A stretch of DNA of 64,000 nt from Mycobacterium branderi (GCF_010728725.1 NZ_AP022607.1:558001-622000), one strand, 5' to 3'. Counted from the stretch's first letter, positions 17,777 to 27,419 are shown. The notes: generated by a model from the sequence alone, not told the origin. Numbers and translations are program-made.

Positions 17777-18343
17777 TCACCAAGGCGGACAGGAGCCGTA
17801 AGCGTTGCAAACATAGGACCGCCTGTCGTCCCAACCTTTGAGCCAAGTCCCGGCCGGCGTGATCAAGAACTTGAATTCCCCGTGTCCGCAATAGGTGTTG
17901 CTGTCTGGCGTGATTGCGCAGGTAGTTGAGTTGTAGGTGACGTAGCTGCGGGGTGGCATCGGCTGAGTCGCCTGCCCGGCGGGGAATTGCATGGCCGCGG
18001 TCCAGCCGTGGTGCACGGCGCGATTTCCGTTGAACCACGCGATGTGGTCGTCGCCGGCGGGAGCTCCCGGGATGGCGCCGGCGCAGCCGAAGCCTCCCCT
18101 ATCCCAGATGCCGCAGTTGAGTCCGGAGGGCGTCAAGAACCAGACGCCGGGATGGTCGGCGACGAAGAACCCGTCGGGCTCTAATTGGTTGTACCAGGCC
18201 ACTATGTGCTCAACGTCGGGGAATGGATTGGCCGGAGCATCGGCCGGGGGGTCAGCGTGGCCCGGCGTTATGGCGCCGACCATCAGCCCGATCGCGGAGG
18301 CAGTCGTCGCCAACCATCGGCGACCACCGATACGGTGATGCAT
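17777..18343 (-). CDS. Exported protein of unknown function
   Basis: A 188-residue protein with a signal peptide (WLATTASAIGLMVGAITPGHA, cleaved before DPP). The mature part starts Pro- and Ala-rich (DPPADAPANPFPDVEHIVAW) and then forms a compact Trp/Gly/Cys-rich domain with Cys at LNCGIWD, GFGCAG, TTCAI, TYCGHG, YVCNAYGSCPPW, probably three disulphides. Proteins of this type are common in mycobacteria with no assigned role. It lies 23 bases after the NTF2-like gene and is probably cotranscribed with it. Confidence 0.75.
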   Translation of the reverse strand: MHHRIGGRRWLATTASAIGLMVGAITPGHADPPADAPANPFPDVEHIVAWYNQLEPDGFFVADHPGVWFLTPSGLNCGIWDRGGFGCAGAIPGAPAGDDHIAWFNGNRAVHHGWTAAMQFPAGQATQPMPPRSYVTYNSTTCAITPDSNTYCGHGEFKFLITPAGTWLKGWDDRRSYVCNAYGSCPPW

Positions 18344-18366
18344 CCTGCGCTCCTTTACTTCTCGAA

Positions 18367-18861
18367 CTATGAAGGCGTCCGGATGACCGTCGGCTCGTCC
18401 GGGGCGGGCATCCCGGGCGGCGGCCCGTATTCAGGGCTGTCGAGAAACGGTCCGGAGAAATCGGGCGGGCCATAGTAGTGCAGGGTCCAGTGCCGCCAAC
18501 TGAACCGCCACTGGTTGTCCTGTTCGACGAAGCGCTCGTAATAGATACCGATCGTTCGGATTACCTGACCGTTTGTGTTCTTAACGCACTCGGTGGCCAG
18601 GGTTCTGCCGCTCGCCAGGCCCTGGCCGATCTCCAGCACGGGCGTGCCCAAGAACATCAGGATCCGTTCGGATGATGCCGTGAGTTTTTCGAATCCGCCC
18701 TTGATCTCGGCGCGTCCGCGAAGGTGCATCCCGGCAAGCTTCCACTCGCCGTCTTCGGTGAAGCAGTGCGCGAAAGACTGCGCGTCTTTCCGCCACACGG
18801 CATCGACACAGCGCGCTTGTAGCTGACGGATTGCGCATTCGGCAAGCGAGAAATCGGTCAT
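18367..18861 (-). CDS. SnoaL/NTF2-like protein
   Basis: A 164-residue single-domain protein with the cone-shaped alpha+beta fold of the NTF2-like/SnoaL family: CVDAVWRKDAQSFAHCFTED is the helix-loop that begins it, GEWKLAG and RWRFSWR-type strands follow (QWRFSWRHWTLHYYG). Members include isomerases, dehydratases and oxygenase small subunits. The ATG at 18861 has GGAGGAG about 10 bases upstream. It is 42 bases downstream of the OYE-type reductase gene, so it may act on the same substrate, for instance as an isomerase or dehydratase. No catalytic residues can be named with confidence. Confidence 0.82.
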   Translation of the reverse strand: MTDFSLAECAIRQLQARCVDAVWRKDAQSFAHCFTEDGEWKLAGMHLRGRAEIKGGFEKLTASSERILMFLGTPVLEIGQGLASGRTLATECVKNTNGQVIRTIGIYYERFVEQDNQWRFSWRHWTLHYYGPPDFSGPFLDSPEYGPPPGMPAPDEPTVIRTPS

Positions 18862-18903
18862 CGTCTGTATCTCCTCCCGAGGCGGGGCCATCGAGTTTTA
18901 CGG

Positions 18904-21021
18904 TCACGTAGCTCGCGATACTCTTGGGATATCGCTGGCAACAGGCTGGAACATCGGATCATCGGGCCGAAAATAGGCTTCTGACACGGTGTCCGGCGCA
19001 TCGGGCTCGCCGATGTATCGCGCGAATTTATGCCCCTCGAAGCTGGCCGCCGCCCACATCCTTGCTGCGAGTGCATCACCGATGGTGAACAGCTGTGCCA
19101 CCTTTCCTTCCAACTGTGTCTCGAGCTCGTTGATTGAGACGCGACCGGTCGACAGGACCACGGCATCGACGTCGTCGATCACGCGGCCGTCGTCGGAATA
19201 CACATCTGACACGGTCACCTGATGATCGCCGATGCACTCGATATAGGAGCTCGGCGAGATTTTGACTCCGGCCGCGCGCAGCCGCTCCATGATGGGGCGA
19301 GTTTCCTGGGCGCCATGGACACGGGGAGAAAGCGGCCCGAAACTTGGTGTGAGCATTTCGACTTCGGCCCCCCTTCGGGCGAGCAGCTCGGCGACGCCGA
19401 CGCCGGTGTGTAGCCCTTCGTTGTCGAGCAGCACGACCTTGCCTGCCGGCGAGGCCGCGCCGAGGAGGATCTCCTCGGGCACGTGGACGAAGTCCCGGTC
19501 GAATCCCGGAATGTCGAAATCCCGGTAGCTGCCGCGGCCGCTCGGGCTGTAACGCGCGCCCGTCGCCACGATCACGGCATCGGGCCGCTCCTGCAAGACG
19601 CTGCCGGCCGTAGCATGCGTGGCAAGGCGAATCGTCACGTGCAACCGTTCGAGTTCTCGTGCCCACCAGTCGATCGCATGGCGGTAGAACTCGCGTCCCG
19701 GTAAGCGCGCCCAGAGCGCGAACGCCCCGCCGAGGTCTTCCCGCGCCTCGACGAGGGTCACGCCGTGGCCTCTGAGGGCGGCTACCCGCGCCGCTTCGAG
19801 ACCGGCCGGTCCCGCCCCGACGATGACTACCGTCGAGCGGCGTGGCGCCGATTCCAAAGATTCGGTGCCCCAGACACGTTCGCGATAGCTCGTGGGGTTG
19901 ATGGCGCAGCCTGCTGCGCTTTCATAGACAGCCGCCAGGCACCAATTGCATGCGATGCAGACACGGCTCCGTGACTCGTGTCCCTCGAATGCGTTCTTGA
20001 CCAGTTCTGGCTCGGCGATCAGGGCGCGCGCGGCACCGACCATGTCGCAAACGCCCGACTCGAGTGCTGCTTCGGCGTCGGCGATGGAGGTCATTCGGCC
20101 CAAGACGCTTAGAACCGGGACCTTCCCGGCCGCGCTGCGCACGGCTTCCACATAAGGCCGGTACACGTGCGGCGTGACGAAGACCGAAGGCATCCCGAGG
20201 TACAGCTGATTGGGCTCGACCGCGACGTCAAGGTCCGCATAGTCGATAAGCCCGGACGCAGACACCGTTTTCAAGACCCGGTGGGCATCTTTCGAGTCGT
20301 AGCCACCGGCCAGCAGCTCATCGCAATTGAGCCGCATCCCCACAGCCATCTTGCCGCCGGCCTCTTCCCGAGCAGCTTGCAGGGACTGCATCAAAAATCG
20401 CATCCGGTTCTCGAGGGGACCGCCGTATTCGTCTGTGCGGCGGTTGAAATACGGGGACAAAAACTGCTCCGCCAGCGCCCCGTGAGAGGCGTGGACCATC
20501 ACCCCATCGAATCCCGCCTCGCGCAGATGAGCCGTGGACTGGCGGAATGCATCGAGCATCGCCCGGATCTCGCGCTTGGACATTTCGCGTGTGGCAACGC
20601 CTCTCTCGTAGGCGCTGAATTGCGCGACGGACGGTGCGAGCGCCGGGGCCGGAGGGCTCAGCGGCTGCCATTGCCCGACGGCTCCCCAGAAGTACCATGG
20701 CTCGCCGAAAATCTTGCCGCCCGCTTCATGCACGGCGTCGGCCAACGCGCGAAACGCGGCAAGGTTCTGCTTCGGGTAGGGAGAGGGCTGAAATGACCTG
20801 CCGCGCACATGCATCGTCATGGTCAGCATGATCAGGGAACAGCCGCCTTTCACACGCGCCACGTTGTAATGAATGTAGTCGTCAGTGGGTTTGCCGGCGC
20901 CAATCGTCATCGGCACGGCATGCGGAGAGGAATAGAACCGGTTGGGCAATTCGACCGGGCCCAGCCTGATCGGGCTGAAAACCCTGGGATATCGCGGATG
21001 CACAGATTGGCCTGCCGGCAC
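18904..21021 (-). CDS. OYE-type FMN / 4Fe-4S / FAD oxidoreductase (2,4-dienoyl-CoA reductase-like), copy 1
   Basis: About 705 residues in the 2,4-dienoyl-CoA reductase layout. An N-terminal old-yellow-enzyme TIM barrel (YPRVFSPIRLGPVELPNRFY to about residue 340) contains HASHGALAEQFLSPYFN and RTDEYGG. It is followed by a 4Fe-4S loop C-x2-C-x2-C-x10-C (CIACNWC, then GCAINP), then an FAD/NAD(P) module starting VVIVGAGPAGLEAARVAA. It should reduce C=C bonds of enoyl-CoAs or enones. The start is uncertain: GTG 21021 (VPAGQS) or GTG 21003 (VHPRYP) fits the paralogue at 56589; the frame further up is not protein-like. Cotranscribed with the NTF2-like gene. Confidence 0.9.
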   Translation of the reverse strand: MPAGQSVHPRYPRVFSPIRLGPVELPNRFYSSPHAVPMTIGAGKPTDDYIHYNVARVKGGCSLIMLTMTMHVRGRSFQPSPYPKQNLAAFRALADAVHEAGGKIFGEPWYFWGAVGQWQPLSPPAPALAPSVAQFSAYERGVATREMSKREIRAMLDAFRQSTAHLREAGFDGVMVHASHGALAEQFLSPYFNRRTDEYGGPLENRMRFLMQSLQAAREEAGGKMAVGMRLNCDELLAGGYDSKDAHRVLKTVSASGLIDYADLDVAVEPNQLYLGMPSVFVTPHVYRPYVEAVRSAAGKVPVLSVLGRMTSIADAEAALESGVCDMVGAARALIAEPELVKNAFEGHESRSRVCIACNWCLAAVYESAAGCAINPTSYRERVWGTESLESAPRRSTVVIVGAGPAGLEAARVAALRGHGVTLVEAREDLGGAFALWARLPGREFYRHAIDWWARELERLHVTIRLATHATAGSVLQERPDAVIVATGARYSPSGRGSYRDFDIPGFDRDFVHVPEEILLGAASPAGKVVLLDNEGLHTGVGVAELLARRGAEVEMLTPSFGPLSPRVHGAQETRPIMERLRAAGVKISPSSYIECIGDHQVTVSDVYSDDGRVIDDVDAVVLSTGRVSINELETQLEGKVAQLFTIGDALAARMWAAASFEGHKFARYIGEPDAPDTVSEAYFRPDDPMFQPVASDIPRVSRAT

Positions 21022-21173
21022 TGTGTGGTCCGTGCCATCAGCGAAGTCGCCTGGGCAGCTTGATCGCTCGTCGCATGGCCCGGTGGATGTGGGTGTCCTC
21101 TTTGGCCCATGGTCAAAGCGGGATTGCCCGGCGGGTATCTCGATGTCGGGTACTTTCCTGCCGCGTGCTGCGT

Positions 21174-21950
21174 TCAGGTCGGACACAACGGCCCGACCGG
21201 TTTGGTTGTGGTGGCGTGCACGAGAAGCTCGGCCAGCTCCGATGGGCGGCTCAAAAATGGCGAGTGCGATGTGTCGATCGTCAGCGGTTCTACGCCGAGA
21301 CGATGAGCCACGGTGGCTGCCATTGACTGGGGCATGGCACGGTCCTGCAGACACCGGATGAAGCTCCGGGGCAGGTCGGCTGCCCAAAAGTTCGGCAAGT
21401 GAACCGTTTCGAGGAGAAACTCCGTCGGTGCCGGGGTTAGCTGCTCGAAGGCCCACCGGGCGGTCGCATCGTCGACGTCGTGGTAGAAGAAGGCGCGGGT
21501 TCCCGGATAGTCGACGCACTCCATGCGGCCGCTCCCGTTGGGCCGCACGAAGGCGGACATCCCGGTCTCATCGGTCATCAATTCCTTGACCTCTGAGCCG
21601 GACGAGTCGTCGGATGCCGGCATGCCGCCGCTCGCCTCCAGGGGGAGGCTGCCTTCGATCGGCAAAGCGGCTGCCACATAGATCATGAAGCTCGGCAAGC
21701 CGGGCGCGGCATCTGCGGCGAAAGTGATGTCATAACCGCCGCCGGAATGGCCGACGAGCACGTCGCCTGGCCGCAACACCGCCAGGATCGCGTCACGCCG
21801 GTCAGCGATAGTCGAGCGCTCATCGCGGCGCGCGCCGTGGGCCGGCAGGTCGATGGCGATCGCCTCGTGACCCAGCCGCTCAAGTTCGGGGATCGTTCTG
21901 CTCCAGCACCAGGCACCGTGAAAGCCGCCGTGTATCAACACAAATCGCAC
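21174..21950 (-). CDS. Alpha/beta hydrolase
   Basis: A 258-residue serine hydrolase of the EstC/MenH-like group. It opens with FVLIHGGFHGAWCW (oxyanion HGG), the nucleophile elbow is GHSGGG near residue 77, and the catalytic His is probably in DTSHSPFLSRPSE near the C-terminus. No signal peptide, so cytoplasmic. It begins 30 bases after the exported protein that follows the mce genes, which suggests the mce transcript reaches this far. Substrate unknown; esters or thioesters are likely. A second member of the family is at 49708-50454. Confidence 0.9.
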   Translation of the reverse strand: MRFVLIHGGFHGAWCWSRTIPELERLGHEAIAIDLPAHGARRDERSTIADRRDAILAVLRPGDVLVGHSGGGYDITFAADAAPGLPSFMIYVAAALPIEGSLPLEASGGMPASDDSSGSEVKELMTDETGMSAFVRPNGSGRMECVDYPGTRAFFYHDVDDATARWAFEQLTPAPTEFLLETVHLPNFWAADLPRSFIRCLQDRAMPQSMAATVAHRLGVEPLTIDTSHSPFLSRPSELAELLVHATTTKPVGPLCPT

Positions 21951-21980
21951 GCTTGCAGTCCTATCCTTAACCGAGTCTTT

Positions 21981-22658
21981 CTACTGGCAAACATGAGACC
22001 GATGGATCCTGCTGCCCCAGCGCAACATTCGTTGCACCGATGGGCCGGTGAACCAATCGGGCTGATGGCTTTTGATCCCGGCGCTGACGTTGGACATGTG
22101 CTGCCACAGCAGGTAGAAGCTCTCGCCCTGGTAGAGCGGGAAGTAGACGTCGCCGGCCTGGTCTTGGGTCTGCGTGAGTGCCTGGGCACGCGGGGCCAGG
22201 AAGTCGACCGACTGGTCGATGTTCGCGGTGACGATGTCGGCCTGCTGCTGAAGGTCGCCGACGCTGTAGTCCCAGTCGGAGCCCGCCCCCGAAATGACAC
22301 CCGGCCCATTTGGCGTGATCCGGTGGAACTGGAGCCTGTTGATCTGGCGTTTCAACTCTTCGTACTGGGCGTTGAACCACTGGCACATCTCCCGTTCCGC
22401 GGTGATATCGGCCTCAGTGACTTTCCCTTTCGTTTCGTCGTACGGAAACGGAAACTTCGGCGTCCAGTTCGACGGTGTTGGCGTGATCACCGGCAGTGGT
22501 TGGGCCGGCCGGTCGTAGTCGTCGTATTCAGCGGGGTCGGCACGAGAAGGGGATCCGATCACCACGGTCGCCGCCGCCAGCACGATCAGCACGCATGTCA
22601 ACGCAACGGTGTACCGTCGCATAGTGCTGCGCGTGGTCGCATCTTTTAGGGCGGACAT
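21981..22658 (-). CDS. Exported or membrane-anchored protein at the end of the mce operon
   Basis: A 225-residue protein with an N-terminal hydrophobic segment (RRYTVALTCVLIVLAAATVV, about residues 14-33) followed by SPSRADP, compatible with a signal peptide or a single anchor. The mature part is Pro/Asp/Tyr-rich at first and then mostly helical, with CQWFNAQYEELKRQINRLQF and a long Gln-rich segment. GAGGAG lies 6 bases before the ATG at 22658. Location, 74 bases after the Mce-associated membrane protein, suggests a role with the Mce transporter; I do not recognise a family. Confidence 0.7.
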   Translation of the reverse strand: MSALKDATTRSTMRRYTVALTCVLIVLAAATVVIGSPSRADPAEYDDYDRPAQPLPVITPTPSNWTPKFPFPYDETKGKVTEADITAEREMCQWFNAQYEELKRQINRLQFHRITPNGPGVISGAGSDWDYSVGDLQQQADIVTANIDQSVDFLAPRAQALTQTQDQAGDVYFPLYQGESFYLLWQHMSNVSAGIKSHQPDWFTGPSVQRMLRWGSRIHRSHVCQ

Positions 22659-22732
22659 CTCTCACTCCTCGAGTAGAACGCTTAGAACGCCGTTAACCTG
22701 GCCGGCCACCCGTGTAACTCGTTGCGCAACAA

Positions 22733-23374
22733 CTACTTGTGGTCCAATGCGTCGCCGACCCCGCCGACATCGGTGATCTGCCAGTCCTTGGTGCTGTCGA
22801 CCATGACGCTGTAAGTCGCGGTGGACTGCAGTGGCTCAGGGGCTTGCATGGTCTTGGTCTGGACACTGACGAAAGAATCGACGACATACGTTCCGCCGTT
22901 GACTGCGCGGACCTTGGCGGCCAGCGGGCGCGCTGTTGAACTCCATTGGAGCGGAACCAGGATTTGTTCCATTGAGGTCGCGGCCTTGGTCAGCTTCTCT
23001 TTAAGTTCCGGACTGGTTCCCGCGACAAGTTTCGTTTTCCACCCGCCCAGGTCCTGATAGTTCATTGCGGCCGCCTCCACCGCGTAGTCGAGGGCAACCT
23101 TTTCGGCGTGCGTCTTGTTGTCGGCCTGACGCGCCTGCTCGTCGAGCTTGCGTTGTGCGCCCAGATACAGCCAAGCCAAGACGCAGGCCGCCGCGACAAG
23201 CGCAGCGACCACCGCTACTAGCAGCAGGCTACGAAGAGAAATCGTGAGCTGCCGTCGAGTGGATTTTTTGTCCGGAGCCGTATCGGCGATCTGCGACTCG
23301 CTATGTGTTTCCGGCTCGACTGAGTCGTTCTGGGCCGCATCCGCTTCGCGGACATCGGATTCCGTATCGATCAT
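22733..23374 (-). CDS. Mce-associated membrane protein (Mam)
   Basis: A 213-residue protein in the usual Mam layout: an acidic cytoplasmic N-terminus of about 45 residues, one membrane helix (SLLLVAVVAALVAAACVLAW, about 49-68), a helical linker with a heptad pattern, and an NTF2-like periplasmic domain (WKTKLVAGTSPELKEKLTKA through YSVMVDSTKDWQITDVGG). Mam proteins stabilise Mce transporters. GAGGAAGG precedes the ATG at 23374. It starts 46 bases after mceF and belongs to the same operon. Confidence 0.9.
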   Translation of the reverse strand: MIDTESDVREADAAQNDSVEPETHSESQIADTAPDKKSTRRQLTISLRSLLLVAVVAALVAAACVLAWLYLGAQRKLDEQARQADNKTHAEKVALDYAVEAAAMNYQDLGGWKTKLVAGTSPELKEKLTKAATSMEQILVPLQWSSTARPLAAKVRAVNGGTYVVDSFVSVQTKTMQAPEPLQSTATYSVMVDSTKDWQITDVGGVGDALDHK

Positions 23375-23420
23375 GATGCACCTTCCTCAATTCGCGGTCT
23401 TGTGACGCCTGCCCGCTTAC

Positions 23421-24380
23421 CTAGTTCTGCGGGATGGTGACGTGCAGGGTGATCGCGCCGTCGTCGGGCAGCGCGGCCAAGATGTTGGCCATGATCTGAC
23501 TGGGGTCGAAGTTCAACAACGCACCGGCAATGCCTTTGACTTTCGGCAGGAACGCTTCGCCCAGTACCCTCAAATCCCCGCCGTTGTCATCCAGAAGCTT
23601 CTGGATCCGGCCGACCAAGTGGTCGAGCTTGTAGAGATTGTCCGGCCCATGCCCATCGTCGTAGATCAAAGCTCCAACACCGTCGACGTCTGCCTGGACT
23701 CCTTTGCTCAGAGCTTCGACGCCGGGTGTGGTGCCGGCCAGTGTGGGGCCGAGCCACCCGGCGTTGCGCAGTAGCGTCTGGAAGTTGCTCAACAGCACCC
23801 GGCCATGGCCGTGCATATCTGCTGCGGTGTTCCTCAGCAACTGGCCGGTGTGCGCGAGATTAGGCAGTACCACACGGGTGTCCGGCAGCGCCGTGTCGGT
23901 CTCACCGATGATGCGTTCAACCGCGCCGGGGTCAAGCTGATTGAGGACGCGTACGACACTTACCGCCAGCTCGGTGATCGACGGTGGTTGTTTCACCGAT
24001 TCCGTCGCGATGTGCTGGCCGTTGCGCAGCATCGGCCCGTCCTGACGCCGCGGTACCAGCCCGATATACGATTCGCCGAGCGCGGACAGGTTATCCAGTC
24101 GCACATCGCAGTCGGCCGGGATGTGGAATTGGCCGTCGACGTAGAAGTCGACGGTGGCCCCTGCGATAGAGGTGGTGATGTCGCTGACTTTGCCGACCGG
24201 CACGCCGCGCAGCAGCACATTGGAACCCACGACAAGACCGTTGATGTCCGTCACCGTCATGGACAGATTGGTGCGGTCAGGAGGTGGCTTGACACGCACG
24301 CCCAGCGCGGTGATGTAAGTAACCGAAAACGCAATCATCACCGCAAACGCGATGAACGACAACAGGTCTCGTACCCTCAT
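23421..24380 (-). CDS. mceF: Mce family protein F
   Basis: A 319-residue substrate-binding subunit of a Mce lipid importer. It has an N-terminal anchor (LLSFIAFAVMIAFSVTYITA, about residues 6-25), an MlaD/Mce domain at about 38-120 (VGSNVLLRGVPVGKVSDI is its core) and a long helical domain that in Mce complexes forms the needle-like tunnel across the periplasm. Last of the six mce genes. Its ATG overlaps the stop of mceE by 4 bases (ATGA). Confidence 0.95.
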   Translation of the reverse strand: MRVRDLLSFIAFAVMIAFSVTYITALGVRVKPPPDRTNLSMTVTDINGLVVGSNVLLRGVPVGKVSDITTSIAGATVDFYVDGQFHIPADCDVRLDNLSALGESYIGLVPRRQDGPMLRNGQHIATESVKQPPSITELAVSVVRVLNQLDPGAVERIIGETDTALPDTRVVLPNLAHTGQLLRNTAADMHGHGRVLLSNFQTLLRNAGWLGPTLAGTTPGVEALSKGVQADVDGVGALIYDDGHGPDNLYKLDHLVGRIQKLLDDNGGDLRVLGEAFLPKVKGIAGALLNFDPSQIMANILAALPDDGAITLHVTIPQN

Positions 24381-25372
24381 GGTGCCGCACCCAAGATCCG
24401 TAGTACGTCCTGAACGTTGCCCGACAGTTCCCGCCCGTCAGGTCCGATTATCGAAGTGATATTGATCGCCGGGTATTTATCTTCCGGGAGGAAGAAACCG
24501 GTGAAGAGACGTCGCCACGCCGGCCACTCTGCTTCGAAGGCCCACTTGGAATGCTGGAAGGCTCCCATCGCATCGCCGAGTGAATAAAATAACGGGACCA
24601 GCCAATATCCGTTGCTGTAGACACTGCCGAAAGATGGCAGCAGGTTACCGATGTAGCCCATCACGGTGAGAAGGTGGTCAAAGGCCCGCATGCCATCGGC
24701 TGAGAAGATCCGCTGGTATGCCGGAATCCGGCTGTGCATGACTTCAGCGGTTTCGGACACACCCTTGAGCCATTGATCGACCAGATCCATGTTGTTGGAC
24801 AGGTCTTTCAGATCGGCGGACACCTGGGATGCGATTTTGTGCACCGTGCCTTCTGAAGGCGTGACTCGATTGATACCGATGATCGTGTTCTGTATGCGCT
24901 GTATGGAGCCGCTGGACACGAAATTCGCCAGATGCGCGATGGTGTCTTCCAGGATCGGTGGAGGCGTGGTGTGCGCGAGCGGGATCCGGCCGCCCGGGCC
25001 CAACGGGGGCGCCGATGGTTCGTCGCTGTGTGACCGGTCCAGCGAGACGTAGATGTCGCCCAGCACGGTGGCCTGTTGCAGTGACGCGTGGATGTTTGAC
25101 GGCACCACCACACTCGGGTCGATACGGGAGACGACATCGACGTCAAGGCTGGTGACCGCCACCTTGGTGACGACTCCGACGCTCGTACCGTCCATCACCA
25201 CCTTCGCCCGATCGGGCAAATTGAGTACGTGGTCGAACTCGATGACGATGTCGTAGCCACCGCGGTAGGAATTACCCGGTTGCGGCAATGCGCTCACGTT
25301 GATGGCGGCGCAAGACGAAAGTGAGACCACCCCGGCGAGAACCGCAGCGACGGGCCATATCCGGCGCTTCAT
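24377..25372 (-). CDS. mceE: Mce family lipoprotein E
   Basis: A 331-residue Mce subunit with a lipoprotein signal: MKRRIWPVAAVLAGVVSLSSC, where LSSC is a good lipobox and Cys21 the lipidation site. The Mce domain follows (about residues 40-120, DRAKVVMDGTSVGVVTKVAV). As in other mce operons, the lipoprotein is in fifth position. It has a compact form with a helical C-terminal part and no long Pro-rich tail. ATGA overlaps on both sides show tight coupling with mceD and mceF. Confidence 0.95.
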   Translation of the reverse strand: MKRRIWPVAAVLAGVVSLSSCAAINVSALPQPGNSYRGGYDIVIEFDHVLNLPDRAKVVMDGTSVGVVTKVAVTSLDVDVVSRIDPSVVVPSNIHASLQQATVLGDIYVSLDRSHSDEPSAPPLGPGGRIPLAHTTPPPILEDTIAHLANFVSSGSIQRIQNTIIGINRVTPSEGTVHKIASQVSADLKDLSNNMDLVDQWLKGVSETAEVMHSRIPAYQRIFSADGMRAFDHLLTVMGYIGNLLPSFGSVYSNGYWLVPLFYSLGDAMGAFQHSKWAFEAEWPAWRRLFTGFFLPEDKYPAINITSIIGPDGRELSGNVQDVLRILGAAP

Positions 25373-26460
25373 CGGTTCGCCTCGGTCAGAACGTACTGCA
25401 GCAGCGCGACATCAACCGCGTACGGTTGCCCGGCCACGTCGGCACAGCTGCCAGGCATCGAAGCGTTCATGATGCCGCACAGGGCAAGTCCGTTCGGGGT
25501 GCGGATGCGGTACAACGGCGGTCGATAGGTGATATGGAACTCGCGGTTGTTGTAATGGTTGGCCAACGTGTTGATCCACCAGGGCACCGGGTTCAACAGA
25601 TTTGCCAGCCGCGGCGCATGTGCACTGAGCTTGCGCATCGCCATCGAGGTGCTGTCGAGCGTGAACTGAACTTCCTCACCCAGATTGCCTTCGATGTCAC
25701 CGGCGGCGTCGATTAACGGGATCATCCCGCCCAGCACCCGGCTGCCGCCTTCCACTGCCGCGGCAACGTCGGACGTATTCTGTTGCGCGTTAAGCAAAAT
25801 CTCCTTCAGCGGGCCCCTGATCTCGACGAGCAGTGACGTCAATTGGGAAAGGTTGGTGATGACGGACCCGATGTCACTGATCGCTTGGTCAGGGCTGTCA
25901 AGTACCGCCGATGACCTTGTCAGCAACTGATTGATGCCGGCGCCATTGTTGTGCAGCGCCTGGTCGAGCCCGCGTGCGACATCGCCGACATTGTTCGACC
26001 CGTTGGGATTGACCGAGTTGATGAAGTTGGTCGCCGAACCGATCACCTCCGACAAGCTTTTCGGAGTGGCCGACTGGCTCAACGGGATACATTCGCCCGG
26101 TGTGAGCTGGGGTCCCGAGTTCGGGTTGCCGACGAGTTCGAGTGCCCGGTCGGCCAGAATCGACGGCGAGCGGATGACCGCCTTGACATCGCGCGGCAAG
26201 CGGCGTTGCTCGGTGAGCGCGAAATCGACTCGCACATCGGTTGCACCGGCGGTGATGCCGGTCACCTTGCCGATCTGATAGCCCATCTGCGTGACCGGAT
26301 TGTCTGCGTAGAGGCCGATACTGTCGGGCATGATCGCGCAGTATTCGGTGTGTTGCGCCTCATTGAGGCGCCCGCAAGAGACGGTACTGGCGGCCACGAG
26401 CGCCGCGGTGAATGCCAGTGCGCCGGCCCGGCACACCCGCCATGTACTCAGCCGGGCCAT
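25369..26460 (-). CDS. mceD: Mce family protein D
   Basis: A 363-residue Mce subunit. The N-terminal hydrophobic segment (ALAFTAALVAASTVSC) ends in a cysteine, which looks like a weak lipobox (TVSC lacks the usual Leu at -3), so lipidation is uncertain. The Mce domain (NPVTQMGYQIGKVTGITAGA) is at about residues 55-135, and a long helical region follows. The C-terminal part has a Cys pair (LALCGIMN and GSCADV). Start at 26460 overlaps the mceC stop codon by one base (TAATG). Confidence 0.94.
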   Translation of the reverse strand: MARLSTWRVCRAGALAFTAALVAASTVSCGRLNEAQHTEYCAIMPDSIGLYADNPVTQMGYQIGKVTGITAGATDVRVDFALTEQRRLPRDVKAVIRSPSILADRALELVGNPNSGPQLTPGECIPLSQSATPKSLSEVIGSATNFINSVNPNGSNNVGDVARGLDQALHNNGAGINQLLTRSSAVLDSPDQAISDIGSVITNLSQLTSLLVEIRGPLKEILLNAQQNTSDVAAAVEGGSRVLGGMIPLIDAAGDIEGNLGEEVQFTLDSTSMAMRKLSAHAPRLANLLNPVPWWINTLANHYNNREFHITYRPPLYRIRTPNGLALCGIMNASMPGSCADVAGQPYAVDVALLQYVLTEANR

Positions 26461-27419
26461 TAGCAGGGATTTCCCGGTATCGGCATGCATAGATCAGTGG
26501 CTAACAATTCCGGTGGCGCTTGCTGCGCGTTGAGGACCCGTTCAATTTTTCTCCGCCCCAGGCGCAGGGCCCGTATTATCACTCCGTTGCGATCGGACCA
26601 CATTCGTGCTTTGGCCAGCCAGTCGCGTACTTTGGCGAGAAACTCGCCGCGATGATCTTTGTAGAAGCGGCCGACCGGTGCGAGATCATCTATCACGTCC
26701 CCCATACCCTGAAGGGCGCTTGCGAATCCCTCGCTGTATAGGGTGAGAGTCTGTTCGATAATCGAGATCTTGCGGACCATGTCCTTGAGCTCGTCGCCGA
26801 AATCACGCAGGGAATGGATATATTCGTCCGAGAGATTCAGGATGGCGGTCACTTGGCCCCGCTGCTTTTCGATCGTGGCCATGAGGCTGTTGCCCGCATC
26901 GATTACCGCGGCCAATGACTCCACGTTGGTGCCGGTTAGCCCCTTTTGCACCTCGTTGAGTGATTCATTGATGGGCTTGGGGTTAACCGTCTCGATGATT
27001 CTCTTCGAATCGGCAAGTGTCCGCATCAAATTGTAGGGCATCATCACCCGCTCGATCGGAATAGGTTTAGAGCCCAGCGGCCTGTCACCCAGTGACACGA
27101 GGTTGACGTAATAGCCACCGACCACGGTGAGCATGCGGACCTGTATCTGTGATTGGTCTCCGACAAATGCAGTGTCGTCGACATGTGCGCGTACCCGGAC
27201 CCGGTCGGATTCCAATGCGAGGTCCTTGACTTTGCCGACGCTGATTCCGGCTATTCTCACCTGGTCACCGGGGCGGACCGTCGCCGCATCGTCGGTGTAG
27301 AAGGTGACGATTTTCTGCCCCGGCGGATTGAAATACAGCATGGCTGTCACCAAAGACACGACCGTAGCCAGCACCAGCGCCCCGGCGCCCCACATAGTCG
27401 AGTTGCGCAGCAATTTCAT
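26460..27419 (-). CDS. mceC: Mce family protein C
   Basis: A 319-residue Mce subunit with an N-terminal anchor (WGAGALVLATVVSLVTAMLY) and a Mce domain (about residues 32-115, RPGDQVRIAGISVGKVKDLA). A helical region follows, and the protein ends in a short PELLATDLCMPIPGNPC tail with two Cys. The ATG at 27419 overlaps the mceB stop codon as ATGA; the ATG at 27428 (three codons earlier) is also possible. The longer open frame upstream overlaps mceB and is not coding. Confidence 0.94.
   Translation of the reverse strand: MKLLRNSTMWGAGALVLATVVSLVTAMLYFNPPGQKIVTFYTDDAATVRPGDQVRIAGISVGKVKDLALESDRVRVRAHVDDTAFVGDQSQIQVRMLTVVGGYYVNLVSLGDRPLGSKPIPIERVMMPYNLMRTLADSKRIIETVNPKPINESLNEVQKGLTGTNVESLAAVIDAGNSLMATIEKQRGQVTAILNLSDEYIHSLRDFGDELKDMVRKISIIEQTLTLYSEGFASALQGMGDVIDDLAPVGRFYKDHRGEFLAKVRDWLAKARMWSDRNGVIIRALRLGRRKIERVLNAQQAPPELLATDLCMPIPGNPC

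Noticed and set aside
21022..21519. N-terminal extension of the first OYE-type reductase
   Set aside because: The extension overlaps the hydrolase gene and lacks protein-like sequence; the paralogue at 56589 starts just before the YPKVFSP stretch.
25369..26460. MceD as a second lipoprotein
   Set aside because: The cysteine after the hydrophobic segment lacks a proper lipobox (Thr at -3), so I left the lipoprotein call to MceE only.
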